A stretch of DNA of 64,000 nt from Pseudoduganella dura. GTDB lineage: Bacteria > Pseudomonadota > Gammaproteobacteria > Burkholderiales > Burkholderiaceae_D. The position numbers and the translations under genes were made by a program. The notes beneath the pieces are model-generated. The model made no database searches and was not told the origin of the DNA. It saw only the letters and a list, made by a program, of their open reading frames with translations. The stretch is from assembly GCF_009727155.1 (NCBI RefSeq), contig NZ_WNWM01000002.1:3348001-3412000 (forward strand), read 5' to 3'. Below are positions 55,822 through 64,000 of the stretch, one piece after another (the stretch's first letter is position 1; each line of letters begins with the position of its first letter).

Positions 55822-56269
55822 CTCGGTTCCTCGAGTGATGATTGTTATGCTCTCCGCGCCGCGAGAGATCGCTCTTATTGTGGAGCATTTGGCGGCATTC
55901 TAAACCGAAAATAAGAGGCGTAGCGCCCGCTAATTCAGGGTCTTTTCATCGGACGAATTGAAGGTTGTTGCACTGCCAATGACCGAATAACAAGACAGAT
56001 GTCGATAAGATCATTCCAGTGCGACGCGCGGTCGCCGGTGCGCCGCGGCATGCGGTTTATCTTATCGTTACGGAGATATCGGCGCTGTCCTAGACGCGTC
56101 GGCGCAGCCGGTAGTGCAGCGACGCCATTGCAGCGCCGCTGCCCGGTGGGCAGCGATTGCGCCGGGCAGCCGTCTTGTGCGGCCACTTGGGCGCCGGCTT
56201 GCACCGTGGCGTGCGTGCCGGCTTATTTGCCGGTTTATGTGGTTTATTTGCCGGCTTATGTGGTGGAAG
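55822..56269 (-). other. Intergenic region upstream of the sugar cluster
   Basis: 448 bases with no credible gene. The part next to rfbF (55860-55935) is less GC-rich and presumably holds the cluster promoter. No ops/JUMPstart element is visible. The far end holds a 21-bp direct repeat in tandem (56222-56242 and 56243-56263, TTATTTGCCGG-TTATGTGG type, two differences) next to the GT41 stop codon, and the hairpin GCTGCCC-GGT-GGGCAGC lies near 56140. Confidence 0.5.
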
Positions 56270-58783
56270 TCATGTCGCGATCGCCCGCAACAGGTACTGG
56301 TAAGGCAGCGCATCCTGTTCGGCCAGCGCCGGATCGGCGCCGGTACTGGCGGCGAGCTGGTGAATGGCCGCCAGTACCGCGGGCGGCGGCGGATTCGCAT
56401 TCACCGCCGTCATCTCGGCGATGATGAAGCCGCATTCCTGCAGCAGCGCGGCCAGCGAGGTACGGGTGAACAGGTGCAGGCTGCGGCGGTCCGGCACGCC
56501 GCCCGGCTGGTAATGCAGCGCGCCCGACGCGAGCTGCGACTGGACCACCCAGTTCTGGGCATTGTTGACACAGATGACCAGTTCCACGCGGCCGATCGCA
56601 TGGTGGCGCAGCTTGCGCAGGAACGCCCACGGATCGCGCAGCCGTTCCAGCGTTTCCGGGAACACCCAGCACTGGGTGGCCGACAGCAGCTGCCAGGTCC
56701 GTTCGCTCAACGCTTCGGGATCGGCGGCAACCGCGCGCGGGTTCGCGCTGCGCGGCGGCAGCGACGGATCGATCGCGGTGAAGTGCGAATTGGGCTGGCG
56801 CTCGCGCCATGCGCGCATCAGCGATGCGCCCCCCACCTCCACCACGCTGTGCATGCCCGGCTGCATCAGCGACAGCATGCTGCTCAGCTGGATGGTCAGT
56901 TCCGCCGGTGGCGGCAGGCCCGCTTCGTCGTGTGCCGGCCCGTCGCTGAGCGGTACCCCGGCGGGGCGCTTGACCACCGTTTCCAGCAGCGCTTCGTAAT
57001 CGCGCACGAAGCGCGGCGTGTCGAACAGCGCGCTGGTGCCGATGTTGGCCGCCAGGCGCTGGCGCAGCGCCGCCGTGCGCGCCCGGTCGGTGGCCAGCGC
57101 CACGGCGGCGGCCTCGTAGTCGGCCAGCGTGTGCGTCACCAGTTCCGGCAGGCCCACGGCATGCAGCAGGCTGCCGGCCATGCGCGAGGAAAATGTGCGG
57201 CCCGACCAGGTGAGCACCGGCAGGCCGGCCCACAGCGCATCGCTGGCGGTGGTGCCCGCGTTGAACGGCGCCGTGTCGAGGAACAGGTCGGCCAGCTGGA
57301 AGCGGGCCAGGTAATCGGCCGGCATCACGCGGCCGGCGAACACGATCCGTTCCGGGCCGATGCCGTGCGCCTGCGCTTCGCGCTGCAGGTTCGCCACCGT
57401 TTCCTCCACATCGGCCACCAGCCACAGCACGCTGTCGGGCACCTGTTGCAGGATGCGCATCCAGGCCGCGAAGACCTCCGGCAGGATCTTGAAATTGCTG
57501 TTGAAGCAGCAGAAGACGAACGTATCCTCCGGCAGCCGGTTGTCGGCGCGCCGCGGCGGCGGCGCGATCTCGCGCTGCCGGTCGTTGATCTGGAACGTCT
57601 GCGGCATGCGCAGCGGCTTCTCCGTAAAGAACGGTTCCAGCTCGGGCGGCAGTACGAAATCGTCGGCGATCACGTAATCGACGCCGGGAATGGCGGTGGG
57701 GCCGGGGAAGCCCAGCCAGGTCAGCTGCACCGGCGCCGGGCGGTACGACAGGATGCCGACCCGCGCACCGGACGTGAGGCCATGCAGGTCGACCAGGATG
57801 TCGATCTCGTGCTCGCGGATGTGCTGCGCGGCCTGTTCGTCGCTCATGTGATCGATGCGGATGTAGTGGTCCATCGCGCCCACCACCCTGGCCCGCAGCG
57901 GCGAATTGTCTTCCCGGCTCCAGCTGAACGCATACACCTCGACCCGTTCGCGGTCGTGCAGCTCGTACAGTTCGGCCGTGAGGATCGACACCGCGTGCGA
58001 ACACAGGTCCGATGACAGGTAGCCGACCCGCATGCGCTTGTGCGGATAGCCCTCCGGCGGGTGCAGCGGCGTCGGCTGCACGCCGCCGGGCACTTTTTCC
58101 TCGATATAGCGCTGCGACGCGGCAAGCTGCGCCGCCGGGTCGTGCGACGCGGCGAGCGTGGCCAGCGACGACGTGCACGCGAGCATCTGCTCCAGCGTGA
58201 CGTTGCCGAACGGCTGGTAGACCGGCCAGCGGCACAGTTTCTGGCGCAGGTGGATCCAGTGCGTCAGCACCTTCGGCTGGTCCGGATCGCGTTCCAGGCT
58301 GCGGGACAGCCAGCTTTCCGCCTCGGTCAGCCGTTTCAGGTTTTCCAGCAGGCGGCCGATGTTGTTGATCGCCTGCAGCTTGAGCGCGGCGTTGTCGGGC
58401 GCATCGGGAATGTCGTCGAGGATCATGCGCCAGGTGTCGATCGCATCGTCCACCCGGCCGCGGCGTTCGCACAGCGTGCCCAGGTTCATGCGCGGCTCGA
58501 TGAACGCCGGGTTCTGCAGGATCGCCTTCCGGTAGCTCAGCTCCGCCGCCGTATCGTCGCCGACATCGCCCTGCAGCACGCCGAGGTTGAACCAGGCGGC
58601 GAAGGCAAGCGGTGAGGGGGTATGTTCCAGCCAGATCTTGTACAGGGCAATCGCCTGCTGTGTCGCATTGGCTGCGCTCAGGGCTTGCGCAGCTTCGAAC
58701 AGGGCGCCCAGCGGCATCACTCCCCGTTCGGCCTGGCGGATCACTTCAGGGCCGATGCCGGGAAGATTGGCGGTAACATTCAT
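56270..58783 (-). CDS. TPR-GT41 glycosyltransferase (O-GlcNAc-transferase-like) with extra C-terminal domain
   Basis: 837-residue cytoplasmic protein. Tetratricopeptide repeats (about 20-175) are followed by the SPINDLY/OGT catalytic region (about 265-640). Its markers are RVGYLSSDLCSHAV, DILVDLHGLTSGARVGILSYRPAPVQLTWLG as separate strands, CCFNSNFKILPEVF and FLDTAPFNAGTTASDALWAGLPVLT, which holds the UDP-sugar site. The last 170 residues (SVVEVGGASLMRAWRERQPNSHF...) resemble a SAM-methyltransferase Rossmann domain. The family modifies Ser/Thr (or Asn) of proteins in the cytoplasm. The start at 58783 is chosen by the alignment of TPRs; no Shine-Dalgarno is visible. Confidence 0.85.
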   Translation of the reverse strand: MNVTANLPGIGPEVIRQAERGVMPLGALFEAAQALSAANATQQAIALYKIWLEHTPSPLAFAAWFNLGVLQGDVGDDTAAELSYRKAILQNPAFIEPRMNLGTLCERRGRVDDAIDTWRMILDDIPDAPDNAALKLQAINNIGRLLENLKRLTEAESWLSRSLERDPDQPKVLTHWIHLRQKLCRWPVYQPFGNVTLEQMLACTSSLATLAASHDPAAQLAASQRYIEEKVPGGVQPTPLHPPEGYPHKRMRVGYLSSDLCSHAVSILTAELYELHDRERVEVYAFSWSREDNSPLRARVVGAMDHYIRIDHMSDEQAAQHIREHEIDILVDLHGLTSGARVGILSYRPAPVQLTWLGFPGPTAIPGVDYVIADDFVLPPELEPFFTEKPLRMPQTFQINDRQREIAPPPRRADNRLPEDTFVFCCFNSNFKILPEVFAAWMRILQQVPDSVLWLVADVEETVANLQREAQAHGIGPERIVFAGRVMPADYLARFQLADLFLDTAPFNAGTTASDALWAGLPVLTWSGRTFSSRMAGSLLHAVGLPELVTHTLADYEAAAVALATDRARTAALRQRLAANIGTSALFDTPRFVRDYEALLETVVKRPAGVPLSDGPAHDEAGLPPPAELTIQLSSMLSLMQPGMHSVVEVGGASLMRAWRERQPNSHFTAIDPSLPPRSANPRAVAADPEALSERTWQLLSATQCWVFPETLERLRDPWAFLRKLRHHAIGRVELVICVNNAQNWVVQSQLASGALHYQPGGVPDRRSLHLFTRTSLAALLQECGFIIAEMTAVNANPPPPAVLAAIHQLAASTGADPALAEQDALPYQYLLRAIAT

Positions 58784-58911
58784 CGGATTGTCTGTGGCAG
58801 TCGGAGGAGTCCCGATCATACTCCGATGCCTCGACGCACTCCTAATTTTCGCCGCTCTGCGGGGCGCGCCGAAAGCCGGTACGATGGCAGGCAACCACGC
58901 TCCAGGCCGCC

Positions 58912-59748
58912 ATGCTCAAGACTCCCGCCTCCTTCACGCCCTTGATTGATCCGTTGCTGGATTGCAACAATTCGCTCACGTTCATTTTTCACAATGGCAA
59001 GCTGCTGTTGCGCGGCCGGGAATTGACCGCACCCGAGACGGCGCTGCCGGACGATCCGGCCGCATTCGGCATCCCGACCGACCGGCTGCACCCGGTCGGC
59101 CTATGGAATGGCCGTTACTGCCAGGCCGCCTGGGCCGACAGCGATGCGTTGCCCGATGACGTTTACGCCTGGCAGAACCTGCGCGGCCTGTTCGGTATCA
59201 CCGACGACGGTTTCCTGGGCCTGGCCGGCCGCGCCAGCCAGATCGCGGAATGGGCGCGCACGCACCGCCATTGCGGCGCCTGCGCGGCGCCCATGCGGCG
59301 CGCCACCGGCGAACGCGCCTACCGATGCCCGGAGTGCGGGCACACGGCCTATCCGCGGATCTGCCCGGCGATGATGGTGCTGATCCGCAAAGGCGACCAG
59401 GTGCTGCTGGCGCTGCACACCAATTCGCCGGTGCGCCGCTACACGGCATTGGCCGGGTTCCTCGAAGCGGGCGAATCGATCGAGGAAGCGGTGCACCGCG
59501 AGGTGTACGAGGAAGTGGGGCTGCGCGTCCACAGGCTGCAATACTTCGACAGCCAGTCGTGGCCGTTCCCGAACTCGCTGATGATCGCGTTTACCGCCGA
59601 GTACCTGGACGGCGAGATTCGCGTCGATCCGGCGGAAATCGAGGATGCCCGCTGGTTCGGGCCGGGCGACCCCTGGCCCGAGACGCCGCACGGCGTGTCG
59701 ATCGCCAGCGCGCTGCTGGCGGCCAACCGCCCCGGCGATGGCCGGTGA
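58912..59748 (+). CDS. nudC: NAD(H) diphosphatase
   Basis: 278-residue Nudix hydrolase that cleaves NADH to NMNH and AMP and removes NAD caps from RNA. The four-Cys zinc ribbon is CGACAAPMRRATGERAYRCPEC, the Nudix box is GFLEAGESIEEAVHREVYEEVG (residues about 180-201), and the NudC-specific motif SQSWPFPNS follows. The length and order match the family. The gene runs divergently from the GT41 gene, and folE follows 56 bases downstream. Confidence 0.97.
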   Translation: MLKTPASFTPLIDPLLDCNNSLTFIFHNGKLLLRGRELTAPETALPDDPAAFGIPTDRLHPVGLWNGRYCQAAWADSDALPDDVYAWQNLRGLFGITDDGFLGLAGRASQIAEWARTHRHCGACAAPMRRATGERAYRCPECGHTAYPRICPAMMVLIRKGDQVLLALHTNSPVRRYTALAGFLEAGESIEEAVHREVYEEVGLRVHRLQYFDSQSWPFPNSLMIAFTAEYLDGEIRVDPAEIEDARWFGPGDPWPETPHGVSIASALLAANRPGDGR

Positions 59749-59762
59749 AAGGAGACTATTTT

Positions 59763-59782
59763 GGGTATACTGAGCGATACCC
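59763..59782 (+). promoter_or_regulatory. Inverted repeat/possible promoter before folE
   Basis: GGGTATACTGAGCGATACCC is a 6-bp inverted repeat with an 8-nt spacer, 22 bases before the folE start. It contains TATACT, which could be a -10 element. Function is uncertain. Confidence 0.35.
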
Positions 59783-59804
59783 TTTCATTTGAGCAGCATT
59801 CATC

Positions 59805-60368
59805 ATGTCCAAAGACTCTTTTTCCGATCAAGACTGGCGCCGTTTCCTGACCTCGCTGGGCGAGGATCCGGACCGGCCAGGACTGGCGGAAACCCCGCAC
59901 CGTGTGGCCAAGGCCTGGAAGCACTGGACGTCCGGCTATGACCAGGACCCGGTCGAGCTGCTGAAGGCGTTCGAGGATGGCGCGGAGGAATACAACGAGC
60001 TGATCGTCGTGCGCAACATTCCCGTCTACAGCCATTGCGAACACCACCTGGCGCCGTTCTTCGGCAAGGCCACCGTCGGTTATGTGCCGAATGGCAAGAT
60101 TGTCGGGCTGTCGAAGCTGACCCGCCTGGTCGACTGCTTCTCCAAGCGGCTGCAGGTACAGGAGCGCATGACGGTGCAGATCGCCAACACGCTGATGGAA
60201 GTGCTGGAGCCCAAGGCCGTGGGCGTGGTGGTGAAATGCCGCCACATGTGCATGGAAAGCCGCGGCATCCGCACGCCGGGCGAAGAAACGATCACCTCGG
60301 CCATGCTGGGCGAGCTGCAACCGAACCTCGCGCTGCGCACCGAATTCCTGGCACTCGCCCGCGACTGA
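59805..60368 (+). CDS. folE: GTP cyclohydrolase I
   Basis: 187-residue decameric enzyme that opens GTP to dihydroneopterin triphosphate, the first step of folate/pterin synthesis. The zinc and catalytic residues are in SHCEHHLAPF and the RHMCMESRGI segment. The bacterial-type N-terminus is short. The start at 59805 is supported by the family N-terminus. Followed by a long inverted repeat that can act as terminator. Confidence 0.97.
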   Translation: MSKDSFSDQDWRRFLTSLGEDPDRPGLAETPHRVAKAWKHWTSGYDQDPVELLKAFEDGAEEYNELIVVRNIPVYSHCEHHLAPFFGKATVGYVPNGKIVGLSKLTRLVDCFSKRLQVQERMTVQIANTLMEVLEPKAVGVVVKCRHMCMESRGIRTPGEETITSAMLGELQPNLALRTEFLALARD

Positions 60369-60392
60369 TTCTCCCGCGGCGTGTAACCGAAC

Positions 60393-60480
60393 AAAATCAG
60401 GGACAGACCTGTTTTAGAGGAAAAATCAGGGACGGACCCTGTTTTACAGGAAATTTCTTGTAAAACAGGGTCCGTCCCTA
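60393..60480. repeat. Dispersed GGGACGGACC repeat with a 21-bp perfect inverted repeat
   Basis: A direct imperfect pair (60393-60420 and 60422-60450) starting AAAATCAGGGAC. The second copy forms the left arm of a perfect 21-bp stem (60428-60448 with 60459-60479) and a 10-nt loop GGAAATTTCT. The right arm is followed by ATTTTT, so it may terminate folE transcription. Its last two bases enter the stop codon of the convergent lipoprotein gene. GGGACAGACC-type elements are, from memory, widespread in Oxalobacteraceae. Confidence 0.85.
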
Positions 60481-60885
60481 TTTTTCGCCGGCCTCGGTGA
60501 AGGTGATCTTGTCGATTTCCGCCCGGAAATCGCCCACCTTCGTGCCGCCCACCGGTCCGCCCTCGGCAACGAGCGAGCAGGATTGCGTCTCCACGTGCCA
60601 TACGTGGCTGCCGGCGCGCAGGCTCCAGCGGTTGTCGCCCTCGCTGAACAGTTCCACGGTGGTGTCTTCCAGCGGCAGCTCGGCCAGGTCGATGCGCCGC
60701 TGGCAGTCCGGCTGCCGCGTGGCCATCAGCACGAAGCGGCCTTCCTCGCTCCAGAAGTGATCCTGCTGGCGCCGCACGGTCAGCGTGTGTTCCCGAGTGC
60801 TGTCCGCATAGTAGGTGGCGGAGTCGTTGTAGCAGCCTGCCAGCAAGAGTGGCAGCAGCAGGGACGGCAGTATCGGCTTGCGCAT
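60478..60885 (-). CDS. Small lipoprotein of unknown function
   Basis: 135 residues with a clear lipoprotein signal (MRKPILPSLLLPLLLAGC, lipobox LLAG-Cys18), so the mature protein is lipid-anchored, probably in the outer membrane. The mature part looks beta-rich, with two further Cys (DCQRR and TQSCSL) that may pair. No family is recognised. The TAG stop codon lies at the edge of the inverted repeat. Confidence 0.75.
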   Translation of the reverse strand: MRKPILPSLLLPLLLAGCYNDSATYYADSTREHTLTVRRQQDHFWSEEGRFVLMATRQPDCQRRIDLAELPLEDTTVELFSEGDNRWSLRAGSHVWHVETQSCSLVAEGGPVGGTKVGDFRAEIDKITFTEAGEK

Positions 60886-61002
60886 GGAGAGTCCTGGCGG
60901 TGTTCGTCTGGACGATTATAGCCATGACCGCACGATTGCCCTAATGGACATCATTCGTTGCAATTAGGATAAACTTTACCTTTTACCGTCCAGTTAGCGC
61001 AT

Positions 61003-64000
61003 ATGCCTCAGTCCCGCATCGACGACCAGAGTTTTCGCCGTATTCTCTTCCGCAACATCACGCTGCCGCTGGCCGCGGGTGTCGTCAGCGCCGCCGTTTT
61101 CATTGCCGTGTTTGCCTACCTGCTCAATGCGTTGACGCTGGTCGAGCACTCCGAGCGGGTAATCGGCAATGCGCAGGAATTGCGCAAGCTGGCGGTGGAC
61201 ATGGAAACGGGCATGCGCGGCTACCTGCTGACGGGCGAGGAATCGTTCCTGGCGCCGTACAAGCTGGCCAGGCCGAAGATCGACACCGCGCTCAATACGC
61301 TGGGCGAACTGGTGGCGGACAACTCCACGCAGATCGACCGGCTGCGCAATATCCGCGCACAGCAGAAGCAGTGGGAGCGTGCCGCGGAAGAAATGATGCA
61401 ATTGCGGAAAACCGGCGGCGACTACCTGTCGACGGTGCGGGCGCAGCGCGGCAAGATCGAGTTCGACGAGCTGCGTGCGCTGTTCCAGTCGTTCATCTCC
61501 ACCGAGGAACGGCTGCGCATGGACCGCAACCGCGATGCCCGCAGCGTTACCTATGTCACCGTGGTGGGCTTCCTCACTATCAGCCTGATGCTGAGCGGCT
61601 TCCTGGCCTGGTTCGGCCGCAAGGAACTGATGCGCCTGTCCGAGGCCTACAACGCCGCGCTGAAGGAACAGGGCACGCACGCCGAGCGCGTGCAGCGGCA
61701 GTCGTGGATGCGTTCGGGCCAGAGCCAGATGGCCGAGCAGGGCATCGGCCAGCTGTCGACGGCGGCATTGTCGACCACGCTGCTGCATTTCCTGGCGCGC
61801 TACCTCGATGTGGTGGTGGGCGCGATGTACGTGCGCGAGCCGGACGGGCTGCTGCGCCGCACCGCCGCCTTCGGCTTCTCGGCCGACGACGAGGAGCGCG
61901 GCCGCGTCATCGGGCCGGACGAAGGCGTGGTCGGCCAGGCCGCGCAGATGCGCCGCCTGATCCACCTGGAAAACCTGCCGCCCGACTACCTGAAACTGTC
62001 GTCCGCGCTGGGCACCGCCACCCCGACGCAGGTGGTGGTGCTGCCGGTGGCCAGCGATGGCCGCGTCAACGGCGTGATCGAACTGGGCTTCCTGCATCCG
62101 GTGGGCGAGAAGGAAACCGAATTCCTGAACCTGGTGGCGGACAATATCGGCACCGCGATCGAGGCCACGCTGGCGCGCCAGCGCATGCAGGAACTGCTGG
62201 TGGAAACGCAGCAGCTGAACGAGGAACTGCAGGTGCAGCAGGAAGAACTGCGCACGGCGAACGAGGAACTGGAAGAACAGTCGCGCGTGCTGGAGGAATC
62301 GCAGGCCAGCCTGGAAAACCAGAAGGCGGAACTGGAACAGACCAACGAGCAGCTGGCCGAGCAGGCCCTGGCGCTGGACCAGAAGAACACCGCGCTGAAC
62401 GACGCCCAGTTCCAGCTGGAGGAGCGCGCGCGCGACCTGGAGCGCGCCAGCCAGTACAAGTCGCAGTTCCTGGCGAACATGTCGCACGAGCTGCGCACGC
62501 CGCTGAACAGCTCGCTGATCCTGGCCAAGCTGCTGTCCGACAATTCGCAGGGCAACCTGAACGAGGAGCAGGTGCGCTTCGCGCAAACGATCTACTCGGC
62601 CGGCAACGACCTGCTCAACCTGATCAACGACATCCTCGACATCTCGAAGGTCGAGGCGGGCAAGCTGGAGCTGAACCCGGAAGAGCTGCGCCTGCAGCAG
62701 GTGATGGAAGGCCTGCGCCGCACGTTCGAACCGCTGGCGCAGCAGAAGAACCTGGCATTCTCCCTGGACATGGCGCCGGGCCTGCCGGACACGATCTTTA
62801 CCGATTGCCAACGCCTGGAACAGATCCTCAAGAACCTGCTGTCGAACGCCCTGAAGTTCACCGACCAGGGCTCGGTCACGCTGCGCGTGGAACCCGGCGC
62901 GAACGGGCAACTCCGTTTCGCGGTGACCGATACCGGCATCGGCATCCGCGCCGACCAGCACGCCGCGATCTTCGGCGCGTTCCAGCAGGCCGACGGCACC
63001 ACCAGCCGCAAGTACGGCGGCACGGGCCTGGGCCTGTCGATCTCGCGCGACCTGGCCGTGCTGCTGGGCGGCGCGATCACGCTGGACAGCACCGTGGGCC
63101 AGGGCAGCACGTTCGCGCTGACGCTGCCGGTGCAATGGTCGGCGCCGCCGCATCGCGGCGACACCACGCTGTCGTCCGTGCCGGTGCCGGTGCCGGCGGC
63201 CGCGTCGCCGTTCGCCCCGGCCCCCGTACCGTCCATCCCGCCCGCGGCGGCCCTGCGCGCGCCCGCGCCCGCGCCGGCATCGGCGCAAGTGCAGCGGGCC
63301 TTCGAGGACGACCGCGAGCAGCCAGCGCCGCCGGAACGCAGGCTCCTCGTCATCGAGGATGAGCCCGCGTTCGCCCGCATCCTGTACGACCTGGCGCATG
63401 AAATGGATTACCGTTGCCTGGTCGCGTTCGCGGCGGACGAAGGCCTGCAGATGGCCGAGCAATACCAGCCCACCGCGATCCTGCTCGATATCCGCCTGCC
63501 GGACCGTTCCGGCCTGTCGGTACTGCAGCTGCTGAAGGACAATCCACGCACCCGCCACATTCCGGTGCACGTGGTATCGGCCTCGGATGCGGGCGAGGCG
63601 GCGCTGCACATGGGCGCGATCGGCTTCGCGCTGAAACCCACCACGCGCGACGAACTGCAGGAAGTGTTCGCCCGCCTGGAACAGAAATTCACGCAGAAGA
63701 TCAAGCGCATCCTGCTGGTCGAGGACGATGCCCGCCAGCGCGACAGCGTGGTGCAGCTGATCTCGGACGAGGATATCGAGATCAAGGCCGTGGCGTCCGG
63801 CGAGGAGGCGCTGGCGCTGCTGAAGGATACGATCTTCGACTGCATGATCATCGACCTGAAGCTGCCGGACATGCAGGGCAACGAGCTGCTGCAGCGCATG
63901 TCGCGCGAGGAGATCGCCTCGTTCCCGCCGGTGATCGTGTACACCGGCCGCAACCTCACGCGCGCCGAGGAAGCGGACCTGCACAAGTATTCGCGCTCGA
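61003..64000 (+). CDS. Hybrid sensor histidine kinase (CHASE3-GAF-HisKA-HATPase-REC-REC), 5' part
   Basis: At least 999 residues; the frame is open at the right edge. In order: TM1 (about 20-42), a periplasmic CHASE3 domain (VDMETGMRGYLLTG), TM2 (about 186-203), a GAF domain (about 260-385), a coiled coil rich in Glu/Gln (390-480), HisKA with phospho-His495 (MSHELRTPLN), and HATPase_c (TDTGIGIRADQ, GGTGLGLSIS). A Pro/Ala-rich linker then leads to two receivers with phospho-acceptors Asp829 (LLDIRLPD) and Asp951 (IIDLKLPD). The chain likely continues to a third receiver or an Hpt domain. This resembles stress or adhesion phosphorelay kinases. Confidence 0.95.
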   Translation, partial: MPQSRIDDQSFRRILFRNITLPLAAGVVSAAVFIAVFAYLLNALTLVEHSERVIGNAQELRKLAVDMETGMRGYLLTGEESFLAPYKLARPKIDTALNTLGELVADNSTQIDRLRNIRAQQKQWERAAEEMMQLRKTGGDYLSTVRAQRGKIEFDELRALFQSFISTEERLRMDRNRDARSVTYVTVVGFLTISLMLSGFLAWFGRKELMRLSEAYNAALKEQGTHAERVQRQSWMRSGQSQMAEQGIGQLSTAALSTTLLHFLARYLDVVVGAMYVREPDGLLRRTAAFGFSADDEERGRVIGPDEGVVGQAAQMRRLIHLENLPPDYLKLSSALGTATPTQVVVLPVASDGRVNGVIELGFLHPVGEKETEFLNLVADNIGTAIEATLARQRMQELLVETQQLNEELQVQQEELRTANEELEEQSRVLEESQASLENQKAELEQTNEQLAEQALALDQKNTALNDAQFQLEERARDLERASQYKSQFLANMSHELRTPLNSSLILAKLLSDNSQGNLNEEQVRFAQTIYSAGNDLLNLINDILDISKVEAGKLELNPEELRLQQVMEGLRRTFEPLAQQKNLAFSLDMAPGLPDTIFTDCQRLEQILKNLLSNALKFTDQGSVTLRVEPGANGQLRFAVTDTGIGIRADQHAAIFGAFQQADGTTSRKYGGTGLGLSISRDLAVLLGGAITLDSTVGQGSTFALTLPVQWSAPPHRGDTTLSSVPVPVPAAASPFAPAPVPSIPPAAALRAPAPAPASAQVQRAFEDDREQPAPPERRLLVIEDEPAFARILYDLAHEMDYRCLVAFAADEGLQMAEQYQPTAILLDIRLPDRSGLSVLQLLKDNPRTRHIPVHVVSASDAGEAALHMGAIGFALKPTTRDELQEVFARLEQKFTQKIKRILLVEDDARQRDSVVQLISDEDIEIKAVASGEEALALLKDTIFDCMIIDLKLPDMQGNELLQRMSREEIASFPPVIVYTGRNLTRAEEADLHKYSRS

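Overview
The window is a high-GC chromosomal segment whose gene content (GTP-type pckG, rdgC, a uvrA/ssb pair with a shared LexA box, dispersed GTGTCGGACA and GGGACGGACC repeats, a methyl-accepting chemotaxis protein, DmpFG-like enzymes) fits a betaproteobacterium of the Oxalobacteraceae (Massilia/Duganella/Pseudoduganella type). That assignment is inference from gene content and sequence style, not a database result.

Layout. 1-13 kb: the 3' end of ahpF, an AI-2E-type exporter overlapping a cyclic-nucleotide-binding protein, a tRNA-Val/tRNA-Asp/tRNA-Asp operon followed by tandem tRNA-derived repeats, a frameshifted MFS transporter, a chemoreceptor, SOS-controlled dinB, two small unknown genes, rdgC, a one-domain asparaginase-like protein, an unknown conserved protein and a 2-hydroxyacid dehydrogenase. 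13-21.6 kb: pckG, an ankyrin protein, a ZIP transporter, a TetR regulator with two matching operators (one in front of a 36-residue membrane protein), then divergent uvrA and ssb sharing a LexA box. 21.6-33.2 kb: a more variable segment with a broken HigA-like antitoxin remnant, an ene-reductase / LysR / FAD-monooxygenase group with a shared palindromic site, a three-gene molybdenum hydroxylase (triheme cytochrome c, 2Fe-2S, Mo subunit), LuxR-type fragments, an amidase and a RidA-family protein. 33.5-35 kb: a sugar-porter MFS.

35.5-58.8 kb is the most distinctive part. A 1861-residue protein consists largely of about 200 eight-residue repeats organised in 654-bp higher-order copies. It ends in a calcium-loop domain and is followed by its probable type I secretion ABC exporter and HlyD adaptor. 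On the opposite strand, a tightly overlapped ten-gene cluster begins with rfbF-rfbG-rfbH (CDP-3,6-dideoxy-4-ketohexose) and continues with a ThDP-dependent enzyme, a short-chain dehydrogenase, an acylating acetaldehyde dehydrogenase, a 4-hydroxy-2-oxovalerate aldolase, a second dehydrogenase and two glycosyltransferases. The order suggests a pathway that makes a C4-carbon-branched higher sugar (erwiniose-like octose) from acetyl-CoA and pyruvate. A TPR-GT41 O-GlcNAc-transferase-like protein lies just upstream of the cluster.

58.9-64 kb: nudC, folE, a dispersed inverted repeat, a small lipoprotein and the start of a CHASE3-GAF hybrid histidine kinase with two receiver domains that runs off the window.
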